The notes under the pieces were generated by a model. The model did not search any database and was not told the DNA's origin. It saw only the letters and a list, made by a program, of their open reading frames with translations. DNA of 64,000 nt from Parelaphostrongylus tenuis (taxonomy: Eukaryota > Nematoda > Chromadorea > Rhabditida > Metastrongylidae): assembly GCA_019055375.1 (NCBI GenBank), contig JAHQIW010000233.1, positions 62,001 through 126,000 on the forward strand. Reading direction: 5' to 3'. Positions 35,682 to 47,579 of the stretch are shown piece by piece (position 1 is the stretch's first letter; each line of letters begins with the position of its first letter). The translations under genes and the position numbers were made by a program.

Positions 35682-35932
35682 AGTAAGAAAGGTTAACAGA
35701 AATCAAACAGAAACAGAGAAACTCTGAAATTTGAGCTTCTGAATGATCTGTTAGGAGCTTAGAGGAAAGGTTCTCTTTTAGGAAGGACGGCCTCCAAAAA
35801 ATTGTGTATCCAAACAACTGGTATAGCGATCCTCAAAAGTCAACAATGACTGATTAGTCAAACGTACTCATATACAACTTAATTTCGTCATCATTACGTT
35901 GAAAAGTTATTATCAGTTCAGCCTTTTTTCTT

Positions 35933-38900
35933 TCAGTGAAGCAGAGAACAGGATAATCGTTTTAGTTTATGCGTAAGAAAAGGACAAACGGAATGTCCAG
36001 ATACAAAGTGAGGAGCAGGAGTGGGGAGGATGATATCCCTCATAATCTTCGCGTTCTGACGAATAAAATTACACCGTTTGTTGTAGTTCCTAATCTCTGG
36101 AATCCTTGCGCATATCAAAGAGCATCATAATCGGTCAACGGCTATCATCTCAATGCGGATTCATTACACCGTTCAATGATATGAGCCATTTTCAAATTTT
36201 CTTATCTCTACTTCCTTCATTACAATTGTTTGACAAGTTCACAACATCCGCTAATGCGGGTGATGCAGTGGTAATGACTATAGCCGTTGAGAAAGCGGTA
36301 CTAATCAAACATTACCATAGAGGAGCTTTGATGACGTCAACTGTTAAACAGGTCTACTTACCTCAACGCATAATAAACGAAGAAATTGATCGAACATGCA
36401 AAATTCACGAAAAGTCCGGCCAACATGTCGACATACATTCGCGCCATATCAATTTGAAAAAGGATGTTGATGAATGAAATAAAAGTCGTACTGAACCAAC
36501 CAAACACCGTTGTTAAGCTGACAATTGTCAGCGATAGGTAAATCTGCTTCATATTTGTGCTGCCTGGAATGGTGCTATTGTTGAAGTCTTAATACAATTT
36601 TTGTTACTCACACGAAACACTCAAAAAAGGCGATCTTGCCACACTCCAAAATAACTCACTCATTTTGACTTTTTTCAAAAAAAAGAAAAGCGAAATATAA
36701 CAAGCAATTATCAAGATGTTTATGCCCATCATAGAATTTACGACTACGACGTAGATCATGCCGGTCAGCGGAGTTGTGATGAAGCAGATGGCCTGTCTAA
36801 AAATCAAATCTCATTTATATTGTACTGGGAAAATACATTTATCAATTTGTCCCCCAACCATAATTGCCATTAGTGATTGTTTTGAACGAAGAAATTTTCA
36901 TCTATGGAGGTTTCATGTTCATTCAGCCTATCAAATGTGAAAGAACACCAGTACTTATGCAATTAGTGGTTAAATGATTGAGCTGTTTCTCATGAAGTTC
37001 TCCTCCTATGATTTCATCTTTCAGTACCTACTAGAAATTCCATGTCAACTCAGATCGACCAGTATCAGAGACATCTCGCCGCACTATTGTGGAATAGAGA
37101 CCATGCTTACTGATGTCAAACCCTCTTTTCTAGTCTTTTGTCTAATCGATGCACAAGTGCAAGGCAGATGAGCACCTTCGAACGGCTTTAATTCAAGGAG
37201 GTATAAGTTGTCCTATAGATCAGAGCCGAGAAGCATATAATGTGGATTTAATTCGTTAATAGATATGTCAAAACACCTCAAAATGGTTGTCTTTTGAGAG
37301 ATTCAAGGCGCTTCTTTGCAAAATTGTTCACCTAATGACCATTCCCACAATCTCATAACAAAGAAAATCATTGAGTGTCCCCACATTCTTAAGACAAAGT
37401 AGGTTTCTGGAGAACAAAAAGGTTTATCTTGTCCTGGAGAGTTCCATAGAAAGATTATCGGTGGAAAAAAATTTCCTTTAAGATAAACCATCAGCGCAAT
37501 GTCGACCCCTCTTTGAAAATGTAAAGGATGGTGTAGTGATAGTGTTGCTATTCAGTATGGACAACCTGGGCTTTAGCCCCATTTAGTTGGCAATTTAGTG
37601 TCAGATTAATCTGTTGCCAGTTGTCGCCACCTAGTCCGAAAACGAAATTCGCGTGTATTACTGTTTTAAGAACGTTCCAGCACAGCTAAACTACGAATCG
37701 AGATATAGTAAACTCAACTGGATCACGGTAAGCTACAACCATTTAGGCGATAGCTCGTTTTTAATGGATAGAACGAAACAATCAGTTAGAAAGGGTGTTA
37801 GATACGCACAATATGTGATGCAGAGTCATGTATACTAGATAATTAAGAAAGAACTCTACAAGATTTTTGATAATATCCCATAAAAAAGTGAAGCTCAATA
37901 ACATCACAAGAAAGCTTCGTATTTTTTTTAACATAAAACACACTCTGAAGTTCGCATAAGAAATATCCAGGTAATCGAGGCTACGCCATAAAGTACCGCC
38001 AACAGAATGCCTGCACCCATGTAGCATTTTCGATGCGCGTTTTCTATGGTGATGCTGAAACTTTCATCAATAAGTGGTGAACCCTTAGTGCACTCATAAA
38101 CGTTTGAGAAACATGAAAAAAGCGTACTAGAATTTCTGTAGCGAAAGTAATCGATCCAATGCCACATTGAGAAGCATTAAAGTCGCAAAGAGACAGCCGA
38201 AAATTGCAGGTGATTGCAAGAAAACACAAATATCATGACGAATCTGATGGTCTTCACTTCTGAACATACTATGATTAAGTGACTACTTGTTAACATAAGA
38301 GCTAAAATTGATTAGGCTGCAATGTATGCACTTTACCATTGGAATACATAGCAGCGCTATAGTGCCTGTTGCATTCTTCGGTCGATATCAATCTTCACGA
38401 TGTTACTTTTTTCTGAGAGGAGCTCTTCCTAAAGCCTGCCACCAAGAGTCGTGCGGCTGGTGTTATATTACTCAAGTGGCATTAGTACCTTCAATAACGC
38501 TAACAAGGGACCTCGTACTTACATTCTGTAAGTAATAATCATTATGTAGTGACCATAGGTGTGTAAAATGTCGCCAAACGATATTAATGCAATATATATG
38601 TTGCAGATGCTTCGGAGGGACCTGAATGCTGCTACAAATTAGCGAGAAATTTAGATAGTGACGAACATGAAGGTAAAAGCCATAAAAATAGAAGTAGAAG
38701 TTTATTCAACAAGAAGAAATTTTGTGGAAGATATCAAAAGAAAAATGTCTCATTGAATTATTACTTACTTTGAGCGTATGGTTACATAGACGATGAACCC
38801 ATTTCCAATAATACCAATTGTCGGAATTACTACGTAGAATACCTGATATTCAACCGGAATAAATTCCGGAGTCATAGTGGCATCTGAAAAATTGTTGATA

Positions 38901-39075
38901 GAGAAGTTCAACTACATAGCGCGTGGTGGCGGACAGAAACAGCGAGTTCCATGGAGACTAAGATAATCACAGTGCAAAATGCGTCCTTGAAATATGACAG
39001 ACCTATTAGTTCTATGCGATAAAAGGCTATCACTTGAAACTAGTACGTACTGACAGCATATTCTGAACCTTTCAT
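35933..39075 (-). CDS. Serpentine receptor, srsx-type GPCR (eight exons)
   Basis: Predicted 330-aa, seven-helix rhodopsin-like chemoreceptor of the nematode srsx class. Exons on the minus strand: 39075-39051, 38883-38769, 38621-38523, 38259-38128, 38054-37944, 36796-36660, 36563-36362, 36104-35933. All junctions are GT-AG and every phase joins; the total is 993 bp with stop. TM1 is VFYVVIPTIGIIGNGFIVYV, ending IRSKSLRSICN as in the family. TM2 has IALISFGDILH; TM3 ends NVALDRLLSL (DRY position); TM4 starts HRKCYMGAG; extracellular loop 2 keeps a Cys (EQAICF); TM5 is GMIYVVVVNSMMG; TM7 has CSINFFVYYALR. Intron 5 (1,147 bp) is the only long one. No stop or frameshift is present. The first exon (MKGSEYAV, joining to give an N-A-T glycosylation site) is the least certain; the family role is sensory ligand detection, ligand unknown. 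Confidence 0.87.
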
Positions 39076-39304
39076 GAGGTCTTTTATGGGCATTATGCTG
39101 TCAAGATGTTTCAGTTCCAAGGGAGGTCTTACAAACAGTCGAATATAAAAGGTACTGAATATCAAAATACTACTCTTGAGCGATCGACTGATAATCACTA
39201 CGATTTTCGTTGAACATGTCACTCTACATGCAATGATATGATATCCGCAAGTGTAGCGATTATTTACTTCATGGGCGGTGTAACATGTTCGTCGACGACT
39301 CTAT

Positions 39305-39430
39305 GTAGGGGGTTTTCCCCCCAAGAGGGATTGGCTTAGACGAGGGGTACTGTGCATTTGATGAGGCTGCAGGGCCGAAACCCGTGTAATGCACTATATG
39401 AGTGCCCCATAAAAGAGCTTATGAAAGGCT
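39305..39430 (+). mobile_element. Single hammerhead repeat fragment
   Basis: CCAAGAGGGATTGGCTTAGA, then the ribozyme, then GAGTGCCCCATAA and GCTCAGAA follow the same order as the repeats in the inverted-repeat arms. Confidence 0.55.
39344..39408 (+). ncRNA. Hammerhead copy H, best helix I, C3 changed
   Basis: Distal helix I GGGGTAC with GTGCCCC (seven pairs), proximal GTGCAT with ATGCAC (six perfect pairs), core TTGATGA (C3 is T), helix II GGCT/GGCC with loop GCAG, GAAA, then ACCCGTGTA with A as the cut-site base. The two-part helix I with an internal loop is the classical type-I arrangement. The C3 change probably inactivates it. Confidence 0.6.
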
Positions 39431-40984
39431 CAGAATATGCTGTGATGGAAAAGAATTAGGAATTCAATGTTGATCGTTGTCTGAAACAGACGTTATGCAC
39501 TCGTTTCGATGGTAATTGAACGCATCTCTGGCCTGTCAACGTTCACTTCAGAAGCGTATAGCATTTCAGTAGCAGCGATAGGATCAGAAATATGACTGAG
39601 AGAGAGAGAGATAGAGAAAGGTTAGAACCTAGGTTGGCTTATTAGCCTGCCGAATACCACGCTGATTTGCCACTAGTCAGGTAGAGGTATCGCGCATCGA
39701 GCTACAGTGACAAAGTAGTAGTTTTTTGGAGGGATTTAGATTTTTGTCGTCACCGTAAGGGATTTCACGGCCGATAACTGTTGAGATAGGCTAAAAGTGA
39801 CCACTGAGACTATGCTTAGTAGAGTCAGCCCCGATATTTTCTCTAAAAGCTCACATTCGAGGGAGAAAATTGAATGCCTGCCAAATGGTCTTTTATGAAT
39901 TATTTTGGTGCCAACAGCCATTCGCCTTTGTACTCTGTTGCACTTTGAATCAAATTTGTCTTTAATTAATTATGCCAGCAACCATTCGCCCTTGTACTTT
40001 GTTGCACACGAATAAATAGCCGGATAAACATTGGAATTATCAATTTATTGAAATCCAGTTTATTACTCGGTGTCGATTCCTATACAGAGGTTTATTTAGA
40101 CTTAAGGAATCGGCTGAACCGAGGGAGGGTACTACTGATAAATCCCAATAAGACAAAACAAGCGCCTGTATAGCGCTAAACCTTAACAGCTCAAACATGT
40201 TATGTCTTTCACTATTATATCATTTTAAGCTGGTCTATAAAAAAGCTATCAATAGCAGAAATGAATGAACATTTTGTACTTCTGAAATCAAGCACTGCGG
40301 CAAAAAATCATCCAGTTTTCATGTACTCTCTTTTCATAAACACATAACATTTATCATAGTGATCAAAATTCACGAAACAAGGAATAGTATGACAATCTCA
40401 TGCTGCTAACTGCAGACGGTGCTAGTTCATCGATAACTCCCGATATATTTCTATGTATCTGTATACTTCCAGAGTTGTGACCTGCATTGATTCATATCAA
40501 GTTTGTGCGAAAAAAATTCCAACTGACATTTGCCGTTTGATGGCGAAATATCTTTCCAAATAATGTGGTGTTGGAGATCACTTCAGTGTGAATTTTCGCG
40601 TTGTGTTTTGTTGTTAATAGTGTATTACTTAGTGCTTATTTTTTGTCCCTTTTTCGTTTGGAAACAATGTTAGGCAAAGAGAAAATACGAGCAATATACT
40701 TATTTGCGCTTAAATTGATCGTAAAACAACGGAAACTACTCTCAACATTGAAAACGAATGTGACCCAGGAGATGCTAACGAACGTTCACTGCAGTGGTAG
40801 TTCAAAAAGATTCGTAAAGGAGATGAGAATCTTGAAGATGAGGATTGTTGTGGTCAATATCGAAAGATGACAGCGACCAAATGAGAGGAATCATCAAAGC
40901 TTATCTTCTTAAGGCTACACGAAATATTGCAGAAAGCTCAACGCCGGCCATTTTACGGTCATTTGTTCTTTTGAGCAAATTTCA
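39430..40984. other. Unassigned sequence
   Basis: A (GA)n tract lies at 39597-39620. GCCA.CA.CCATTCGCC.TTGTACT recurs at about 39910 and 39973. The plus-strand frames at 40601-41027 have no motif I recognise. Confidence 0.35.
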
Positions 40985-41432
40985 CCTGTCACCTGTATCA
41001 CCTGTCGTCCCGTTGATCGTCGAGTGACTCGAGCGGGTACCAGCAACTCTTCCATTTTTCCCTATCGCGTGCAAGAGTAGACCAGTGGGTCCTCCTTGCT
41101 CTAGGAATTCGCTGAGCATCATATCTTTCTTCCATCGCTTTCGTGAAGAAATCGGACCAACGGGTCAGTGGTCTTCCTTTAGAGCGCTTGACGTCCCGAG
41201 TAATCCAGTCGGTAACGGCTCTCGTCCATCGGTTGTCGTTGAAGCGCATCACGTGTCCGGCCCACCTTATTTTCGATATCCTGGCGTGTAGAACGGCGTC
41301 TCTGATTTTCGATCGTTGACGTAGGTCGGAAGTTCGTATCCTTTGTCTCATTTGCGAAATACGAGATACTCCTAGCATCGACCTTTCGACTGCGCGTTCG
41401 ATAACGGCAAGTGATCTTTCATCCTGCTTACG
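40985..41432 (-). pseudogene. RTE-type LINE 3' end, 5'-truncated
   Basis: A minus-strand open frame gives the C-terminus of a nematode RTE polyprotein: ERSMLGVSRISQMRQRIRTS, LRQRSKIRDAVLHARISKIR, WAGHVMRFNDNRWTRAVTDW, then RPLTRWSDFF and WSTLARDREKWK, ending QRDDR. The stop is followed by a short repeated tail of GGTGATACAGGTGACAGGTG type, the usual simple-repeat end of RTE elements. The 126-codon reading frame is intact, so this copy is young, but the endonuclease and RT domains are absent. Typical 5' truncation. Confidence 0.85.
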
Positions 41433-42055
41433 TAGTGAGCAAATTTAAAAGGCAAAAAATTGGTGCAAAGTAATTGTGGTTATTGAAGTCAGCACGACAG
41501 TCATTCGTTACATAACGGACGTTTCAAAAGTCGAAGGAAATGGGCTAAGAAGTTTCGCCTTATCGTTCATAATCGCGAGCCATCGCGCCAACCCACTTCC
41601 ACCTCTTCAAGCATCTCGGCAACTTCTTGCAGGAAAACCGATTTCACAATCAAGACGATGGAGAATATGCTTTCCAAGAGCTCATATATTGTCGGAATAT
41701 CGCATTAAACCTAGTAATAATCTTCTGTGGTATCGCGGTTAGAAATCGCAACTACATTTGCTTCAAATCAATGAAAAAGATTTTGCTCCATCGTTGTAAG
41801 TACTAAATTTTTATCATTCATGAATTATAAATTCTACACAGTGGGTATAAATTGCTAACTCATGGTAAGACACAAATGAATTTTAGGCACAGCCCACTGA
41901 TGCACTGATCTTAAGCGGCTGGTCTTCAGTGAATAATTTATAGACCCAAACATCAAAACGGTAAGTGTTTTAAAATGAAGTCTTCACTATGCGATCCAAA
42001 GTTTATTTCTAACGTTTTCTGCTGGAGTTATGGAGGTTTTGGCTTAGTGGATCAA
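41433..42055. other. Unassigned sequence
   Basis: Nothing recognised. The 88-codon plus-strand frame at 41476-41742 lacks known motifs. Confidence 0.35.
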
Positions 42056-42063
42056 TGTCATCT

Positions 42064-42111
42064 TTCGAGGCTTTGAAGAAGGCAACCTGCCGAAACGTTA
42101 GTCACCTCGAA
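42064..42111 (+). ncRNA. Hammerhead-like motif, second family (gamma)
   Basis: Helix I TTCGAGG (42064-42070) with CCTCGAA (42105-42111) is perfect apart from one bulged C. The core is TTGAAGA (C3 is T), then one extra A, helix II GGCA/TGCC with loop ACC, GAAA 42092-42095, helix III AC/GU with loop GUUA, and C42103 before the cut. Flanks are unrelated to the CACGTG family. A related motif at 62.33 kb has compensating changes in helix II. Could be an eroded ribozyme of a Penelope-like or retrozyme element. Confidence 0.45.
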
Positions 42112-42509
42112 TACTGTATATCCAAGCTGCATTACTGACTGTATTGTCGAATGCTTCGCTAATTTTCAGTAAATAATATCAATAGCACCTCGAAACGGCT
42201 AAACAGAAGGAAATATTCTTTTGGAAAATTAATTTTAATTGTTCCTGAGCTAAGCTGATTGAGTAAATGAGTCCCTATGTTGGATAGTCTACTTGGGGAA
42301 AAGAAATAGCGGTTAAAGTCAGATTTACGTAATTTTTTGAGAGGTACTTGTGAACCTGATGAGCACTCTACAAAGGCGTGTTCTGGCTACATCCTGAAGG
42401 ATTTGTCTTGAAGTCGTAAATTGCACAAAAAATTTTTTCTTTTAACGGTTTCACAATATCTTTGAAAGAAATGAGGATAGAAGTCAAAATTATGTTGTGC
42501 TTCGAAGGA

Positions 42510-43110
42510 TGTAGCACGGCAAATGAAAGTTAAGACTTTTACGACATCTGGGCGCTCCCTTTGGCTGGAAAAAGTTAGTAGCAGCTTTTGCGATGTTAAT
42601 ATCTTCGAGTAGCGAAAGATATCGCTCATAGTTCGTATTTTCCATATGATACTGAAAAATCCGCTGTGACGCTGAAACATCGCGTTTCAAGAACAAGATT
42701 ACTTTTTTCGTCAGCTGAACGTACTATGGCGATCTCTCTGATAACAAGTTTTTCACTAAATCATTCAATTTTTGAGTATCGAATGATCTAACATTCTAGT
42801 GAGAAGCTCTGGTCAGTATAAAGGCAAAGAAACACAAGCGCATTTTACGCAGTTTGACTGCACCACACAATTCATAATGAAGTGTAAAGACTTTGATGCA
42901 AATGGGTGTTCCTTTGGCTAGAAAACTTTTGTAGCAGCTTCTCTAGTATGTCAAGCTTTGTAGCAATAGAATTTGCTTAGAGTCAAAACCAATGTTTCTT
43001 ATATAAGACGAGAAAGTGCATTGTGCTATTGAAACAACGGACTTCAAAAACAAGATATTATCTATTTTCGTTAGCAGAACCCACTATGGGGATCCTTCAC
43101 AAGGCAAGTT
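42510..43110. repeat. Interspersed repeat R3, copies 2 and 3 in tandem
   Basis: 42520-42740 and 42840-43100 share, in the same order, GGGCGCTCCCTTTGGCTGGAAA/GGGTGTTCCTTTGGCTAGAAA, CAGCTTTTGCGATGT/CAGCTTCTCTAGTATGT, and AACAAGAT with TTTCGT.AGC.GAAC..ACTATGG.GAT. The first block also matches 4.2 kb and the last block 49.1 kb. Confidence 0.5.
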
Positions 43111-43583
43111 CAGTATTGAAATCAATATTTCTCAAATTAACGAATGGATACAAAAGCATGGATAAAAAAACAGATGTTATTATAACACTAGAAAAGATAT
43201 TCTTTTTGGAAGGATGTGGTCCTCATTAAAAACATAGATTTTTCGGCACATTTCTTTCTGCTGGAATTACCTTTATACAAGCATATTGATCATACAAATA
43301 TCCATAATCTTACTACAGAGCCCGACGAACAGTGGCACATATATGTGCCACATGGGACCCAACGCGCTAGATGGTGGGTGAGTTGCCGAAAATGGACTAG
43401 ATTTTCGAAAGGAAGATTTTGGAGCCCATGTGATGTTCGCAGTTCTGCTCACGTCGCACCGCAATTCCTACCGCAACAAGGTCGCATCGCTGCTTGTGTC
43501 GAACATCATAAAAATATCCTGTTATGAAAGAAGAATAGGCAGGATGTAAAAGTTAATCATTATTACGCCAGTATCACTAACAC
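43111..43583. other. Unassigned sequence
   Basis: A GC-richer patch at 43320-43510 gives a 103-codon frame without recognisable motif. A palindromic CACATATATGTG lies at 43337-43348. Confidence 0.35.
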
Positions 43584-43891
43584 GAGCGCATGTGGCGCAG
43601 TGGTTAGAGGTGCCCTGCGTCGCACACGAGGTCACTGGTTCGATCTCGCGCTCATGGCTCACCAAGCCATCCATCCCTCCGGGGTCGGTAAATTGGTACC
43701 AGACAGGTCTCAGACTTGTCTGGGAGAATAAGCAGCACTGACTCGGTTAAGCGGGAGGCCTCCGCGAGTCATTGTAAAGGCCAGATGTGCATTCAATCAC
43801 CTCAAACGAAGTTAAAAATTGAAGTCGAATGCATGGCGCATCCCTCAGGGATTGATCAACGCCAAGAGCTTTATCCTTTATCCTTTTTATC
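43584..43891 (+). mobile_element. tRNA-derived SINE, copy 1
   Basis: The 70-nt head (43584-43653) is tRNA-like: acceptor GAGCGC/GCGCTC, box A region TGGCGCAGTGGTTAGAGG, box B GGTTCGATCTC. The body contains CCAGACTTGTCTGGGA, AGCGGGAG.CC.CCGC and GAAGTTAAAAATTG, and the 3' end is GATTGATCAACGCCAAGAGC plus a (TTTATCC)n tail. The same order occurs at 62.85-63.12 kb and the 3' tail alone at 26.65 kb. Inferred: a Pol III-driven SINE mobilised by a LINE. Confidence 0.7.
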
Positions 43892-44695
43892 ACTAACACC
43901 CAAGCAACCCTTGCACCATTTTTTCTGTTTTGGGTGATCGAAGATGTGATGAGCCCGGGCACAACATCCAGCCGGCGTTGACCCAGTGTGCTTTGCAGGG
44001 CGTCTTCAATCATCGCCTACACGCGCTTCAATCTGAAGTCAACAACTGGAGTACTATTTGTCCAGCGTGCCTAATAGGCACCTTCCATCTGCGTGGACTG
44101 TGATCTCCCAATCATGGAATGGCTCGAACTCGAGCTTGCACCACTTGCACCTCCATCGGTCCCATCGCATATGAGACTCACTCTATTGCCCTGCTTGACT
44201 GCACACCATTTAAGAATATTTTTGGCATAACTCACTTCGAGACATTTATCGGATGAAACAGCATTAAGTAGCTTGTTTGGACTGCCGTGAATGGTATGCC
44301 TCTCAGAAGACTTTAGTCAAAAATGTGAAATGCATTTCCAAGCTGGTCAGGAGCAGTGAAGGTATATCGCAACTCGATGCACAGCTAGTCTTTCTATCGA
44401 CGACGAAGTAGTGCAATTTCCATGTAATTTGCCCATCGATAAAACAAGTTCGGGACATTTTTTTATTTTGTTGATTTAACCTGTAGCACAAGGGTTTTAA
44501 TAAAAACTTTCGAAAAAATATGATCGACTGGTTATGCCGAGGGTAAAGGAAATCCTGTTTGCAACATCTCGTTTTACTCTTTGCCTTAATGCGCAGTAAA
44601 TCTTGGTACTTTTCAAATTAGCATAGCATAACACATGAACTTAACCTTTTCGAATCGTCGAGTCGAAAAGGTCCTTCTCAACTCGACGACTATCC
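43892..44695. other. Unassigned sequence
   Basis: Nothing recognised. A short inverted repeat (CGTCGAGT..ACTCGACG, 44657-44690) directly precedes the LINE fragment. Confidence 0.35.
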
Positions 44696-44699
44696 CTCC

Positions 44700-45165
44700 C
44701 CTAACGTATGCAGCAGATACTTGGTCGATACGTAAGCAGGATGAAAGATCCCTTGGCGATATCGAACGCACAGTCGAAAGGTCGATGCTAGGAGTATCCC
44801 GTATCTCGTAAATGAGAGTAAGGATCTAAAGTTCAGACCTACGTCAAGGACGAAAATCAGAGACGCCGTTCTACACGCCAGGGTATCGAAAATAAGGTGG
44901 GCTGGACACGTGATGCGCTTCAACGACATCCGATGGACGAGAGCCGTTACCGACTGCATTCCTCGGGACATCAAGTGCTCTGCACGAAAACCACCGACCC
45001 GTTGGTCCAATTTATTCACAAAAGCTATAGATGAAACTTATGATGCTCAGCGAATCCCTAAAGCGAGGAGGACCCAATAGGCTACTCTTACACGCGATAG
45101 GGAAAATTGGAAGTGTTGCTGGTACGCGCTCGCAACGGGACGACAGGTGATATAGGTGATTAACT
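44700..45165 (+). pseudogene. RTE-type LINE 3' end, decayed
   Basis: Same C-terminal region as 40985-41432 but on the plus strand and older: TWSIRKQDERSLGDIERTVE, RSMLGVSRIS, then frameshifts and stops through the GHVMRF-type and WTRTLARDR-type blocks. Ends near GGTGATATAGGTGAT, again the simple-repeat tail. Slightly more 5' sequence survives than in the other copy. Confidence 0.8.
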
Positions 45166-47570
45166 CTTCGCTACGGCGATACCTATAGTATATCATTATT
45201 TAAATGCCTTCTTTGCTCGGCTAAATTTTTTCCCACAGTTTTAGCATTTATAGAAAGCCTGAATTTCGATTTCAATCATGTGCTAGATTTTTAGAGGCCT
45301 TTCTTATAGCTTTGTAGCCGCAAAAACAAAATCTTGTCACACACTCGGTTTGATCGTTTGCTAGGTTGGGGTCTGTTGCTGACTATTCGCGAAACTTTTA
45401 GTGATCATTTGATAGCCGGAACCTCAAAGATTGTTCAGAATAGAAATTTTTAAAAAATATTCTTACAGAGCGCTGTGATAGCGGAAAGCAGATCGCGTTC
45501 CGCACGTGAAAAACTCGCTTGCCGATCAAACTTTGCATGAGGATTATTGGTACTAATGAGTGATGTTTGTATAATCGGAGTAATTCAGCGTTCCAAAAAA
45601 AAAAAACCAAAGAAAAGATCATTTCAAAACTATTTTCAACTGTAATATCAACCACGTGTTAAAAAGTTCCCTATTTTTTTACAACAGCGATTCCTTGCAA
45701 AAGTAAACTCAATTCCAACTGTAACTGAACATTTTCTTATTTTTTCTACGTTTTTTGCGGTCACCTGACTGTTTGAGAAGCACTGATTCAGATACCATAC
45801 TTGTTTTGTGGTAGGACTTTTGCAGCAAGTTCCAGTAACGAAAAGAATACTACATTTTACTTTCGGTGTATTAAGCTCACTATTCGAACCTGATAGCGGA
45901 TGCTGTTGGAAAATATATATTAGAATTTTGATTCTACAGAAACCTTATGGGTACAAAAACATACATCATGCTAGCGGGAATAATGAAAGAGAAACTCTAG
46001 CAAAGAGAACGCCTAGTTATCCCAGAAACCTTTACTTCCAGTACAAAAGCTACGTAATAGGGATAGCAGCGCATTTCCAATTCTTTTCCACATTTATTAC
46101 GACACATTATAATATCGTAATTCGAAACATTTTTTGCAATTCATGACCCAAAAACGCATACGGAGGATTTTTTGATATGTAGTTGGAGTAAGCTTGAGAC
46201 AGTTACATTCATCAATGGAGTACTTCTAGAAAAAGAATGCATTTTGTCCACTCAAATTCTCGAAAACTGTGATATTGTAGATTTCTTACCTCAAAATATT
46301 CAACAACAATCATTTTGCACAGTCAGCTTTAGTCAACAACAAATTATCTTCGCTCAGATATTATCATCGGTCAATGATTTACTTTTGTTGTGTCTAATTT
46401 ACATTTCATGCATTTATCAAATAGTGCTCTCTGCTCATTCGCTAGACTACTAGTAATTAATCGATGACGGAAATGTGGAAATTCCAGTAATAAAGCTACT
46501 TTTTGGAAAAATTTTCCTAGCGATCAGCTTCAGCCACTAGAAGAGCACGATTCGCATTTAGTGTTGCTGGCCCATTGTTTGAACATCAAAACGAGTTTTG
46601 TTAGTAATTAACGCTTTGCAAACGACGCTGTTTTCGGCTGGCGAGCGGTTAGGACGGCTACGAAGAGGTTGTGGGCGCACGCTCTAATGCTAATGCGGTG
46701 AGTCTCCGGTAAAATTTGTATTTTACTTTTGAATAAATGCGGTTTTATCGCCAATGAATGGCCAATTATTGATGAAAGAGACTCTGACAAGGTTATTTTC
46801 AGTGAAGACAGCGTAACTGCTTTTTATACCCCGTACTTTTGAATCGGTTTTCCATATACTCTTACTGCATGAAGTGCAAAAATCCGTCATAAAGATTGAA
46901 AATTAAAAAACAATAAATGATTTATCAAAAATGGTGTTGCTTATTACATATGATCTTATTTCACTGATAATTTTCGATTATTAGTGTACTTCAAATGTTG
47001 GGACCATCACTGAATCATAGAGAAACTTTGTTCTATCACTGTATAAAAATCAACTTTTCATTGTCCGTTTATTCTACTTGCGAGCACATTTCATTGCGGC
47101 TATTTTGACACTGGACATGACGCACAGATCTGACATGATTTGGGCAAATCTCGCTAGTCGAATGTCAACAAAGTGGTCCCTGTGCTTCATTCAGTTTTTT
47201 GTTTCTCAGGTAACTTCAATAAGTCCAACATTGGCCAGTTGCAGCCTTCCCTTAGTGCGCCGTAGTCCTGTTACTTGTCTGCGATGCATATCAGCAACGA
47301 TTGATATCACTGTAAGCAATTTTTTTACGTCGTGTACATCAATGCGTCGTTTGCCGAGGCAAGTTCTTGAAAAGTGAAGTGAAAGAATGTTCGGTCAACA
47401 CAACTGCAGTGGGTGCCGTAGATGGCTGATCGAGAAATGTGATGTTGCCCAATGTCTCATATTTAGGTGAAACAGGAACAGGTCTTCGAGCTACATGCTG
47501 CGCTAGTACAACAAGTAATCGATTCCTACATTTTGTTCATAAGGTATAATTAGGACTTGATTGTGAAGCG
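45166..47570. other. Unassigned sequence
   Basis: About 2.4 kb without a recognised gene. On the minus strand at 47212-47377 an open stretch reads VISIVADMHRRQVTGLRRTK, which looks protein-like, but I cannot name a family or find matching exons. Confidence 0.3.
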
Positions 47571-47579
47571 AGCGAACAA

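Noticed and set aside
37500..37580. tRNA-like boxes GGTGTAGTGATAG and GGGCTTTAGCCCC inside the long GPCR intron
   Set aside because: No acceptor or anticodon stem can be formed; at best an eroded tRNA-derived fragment.
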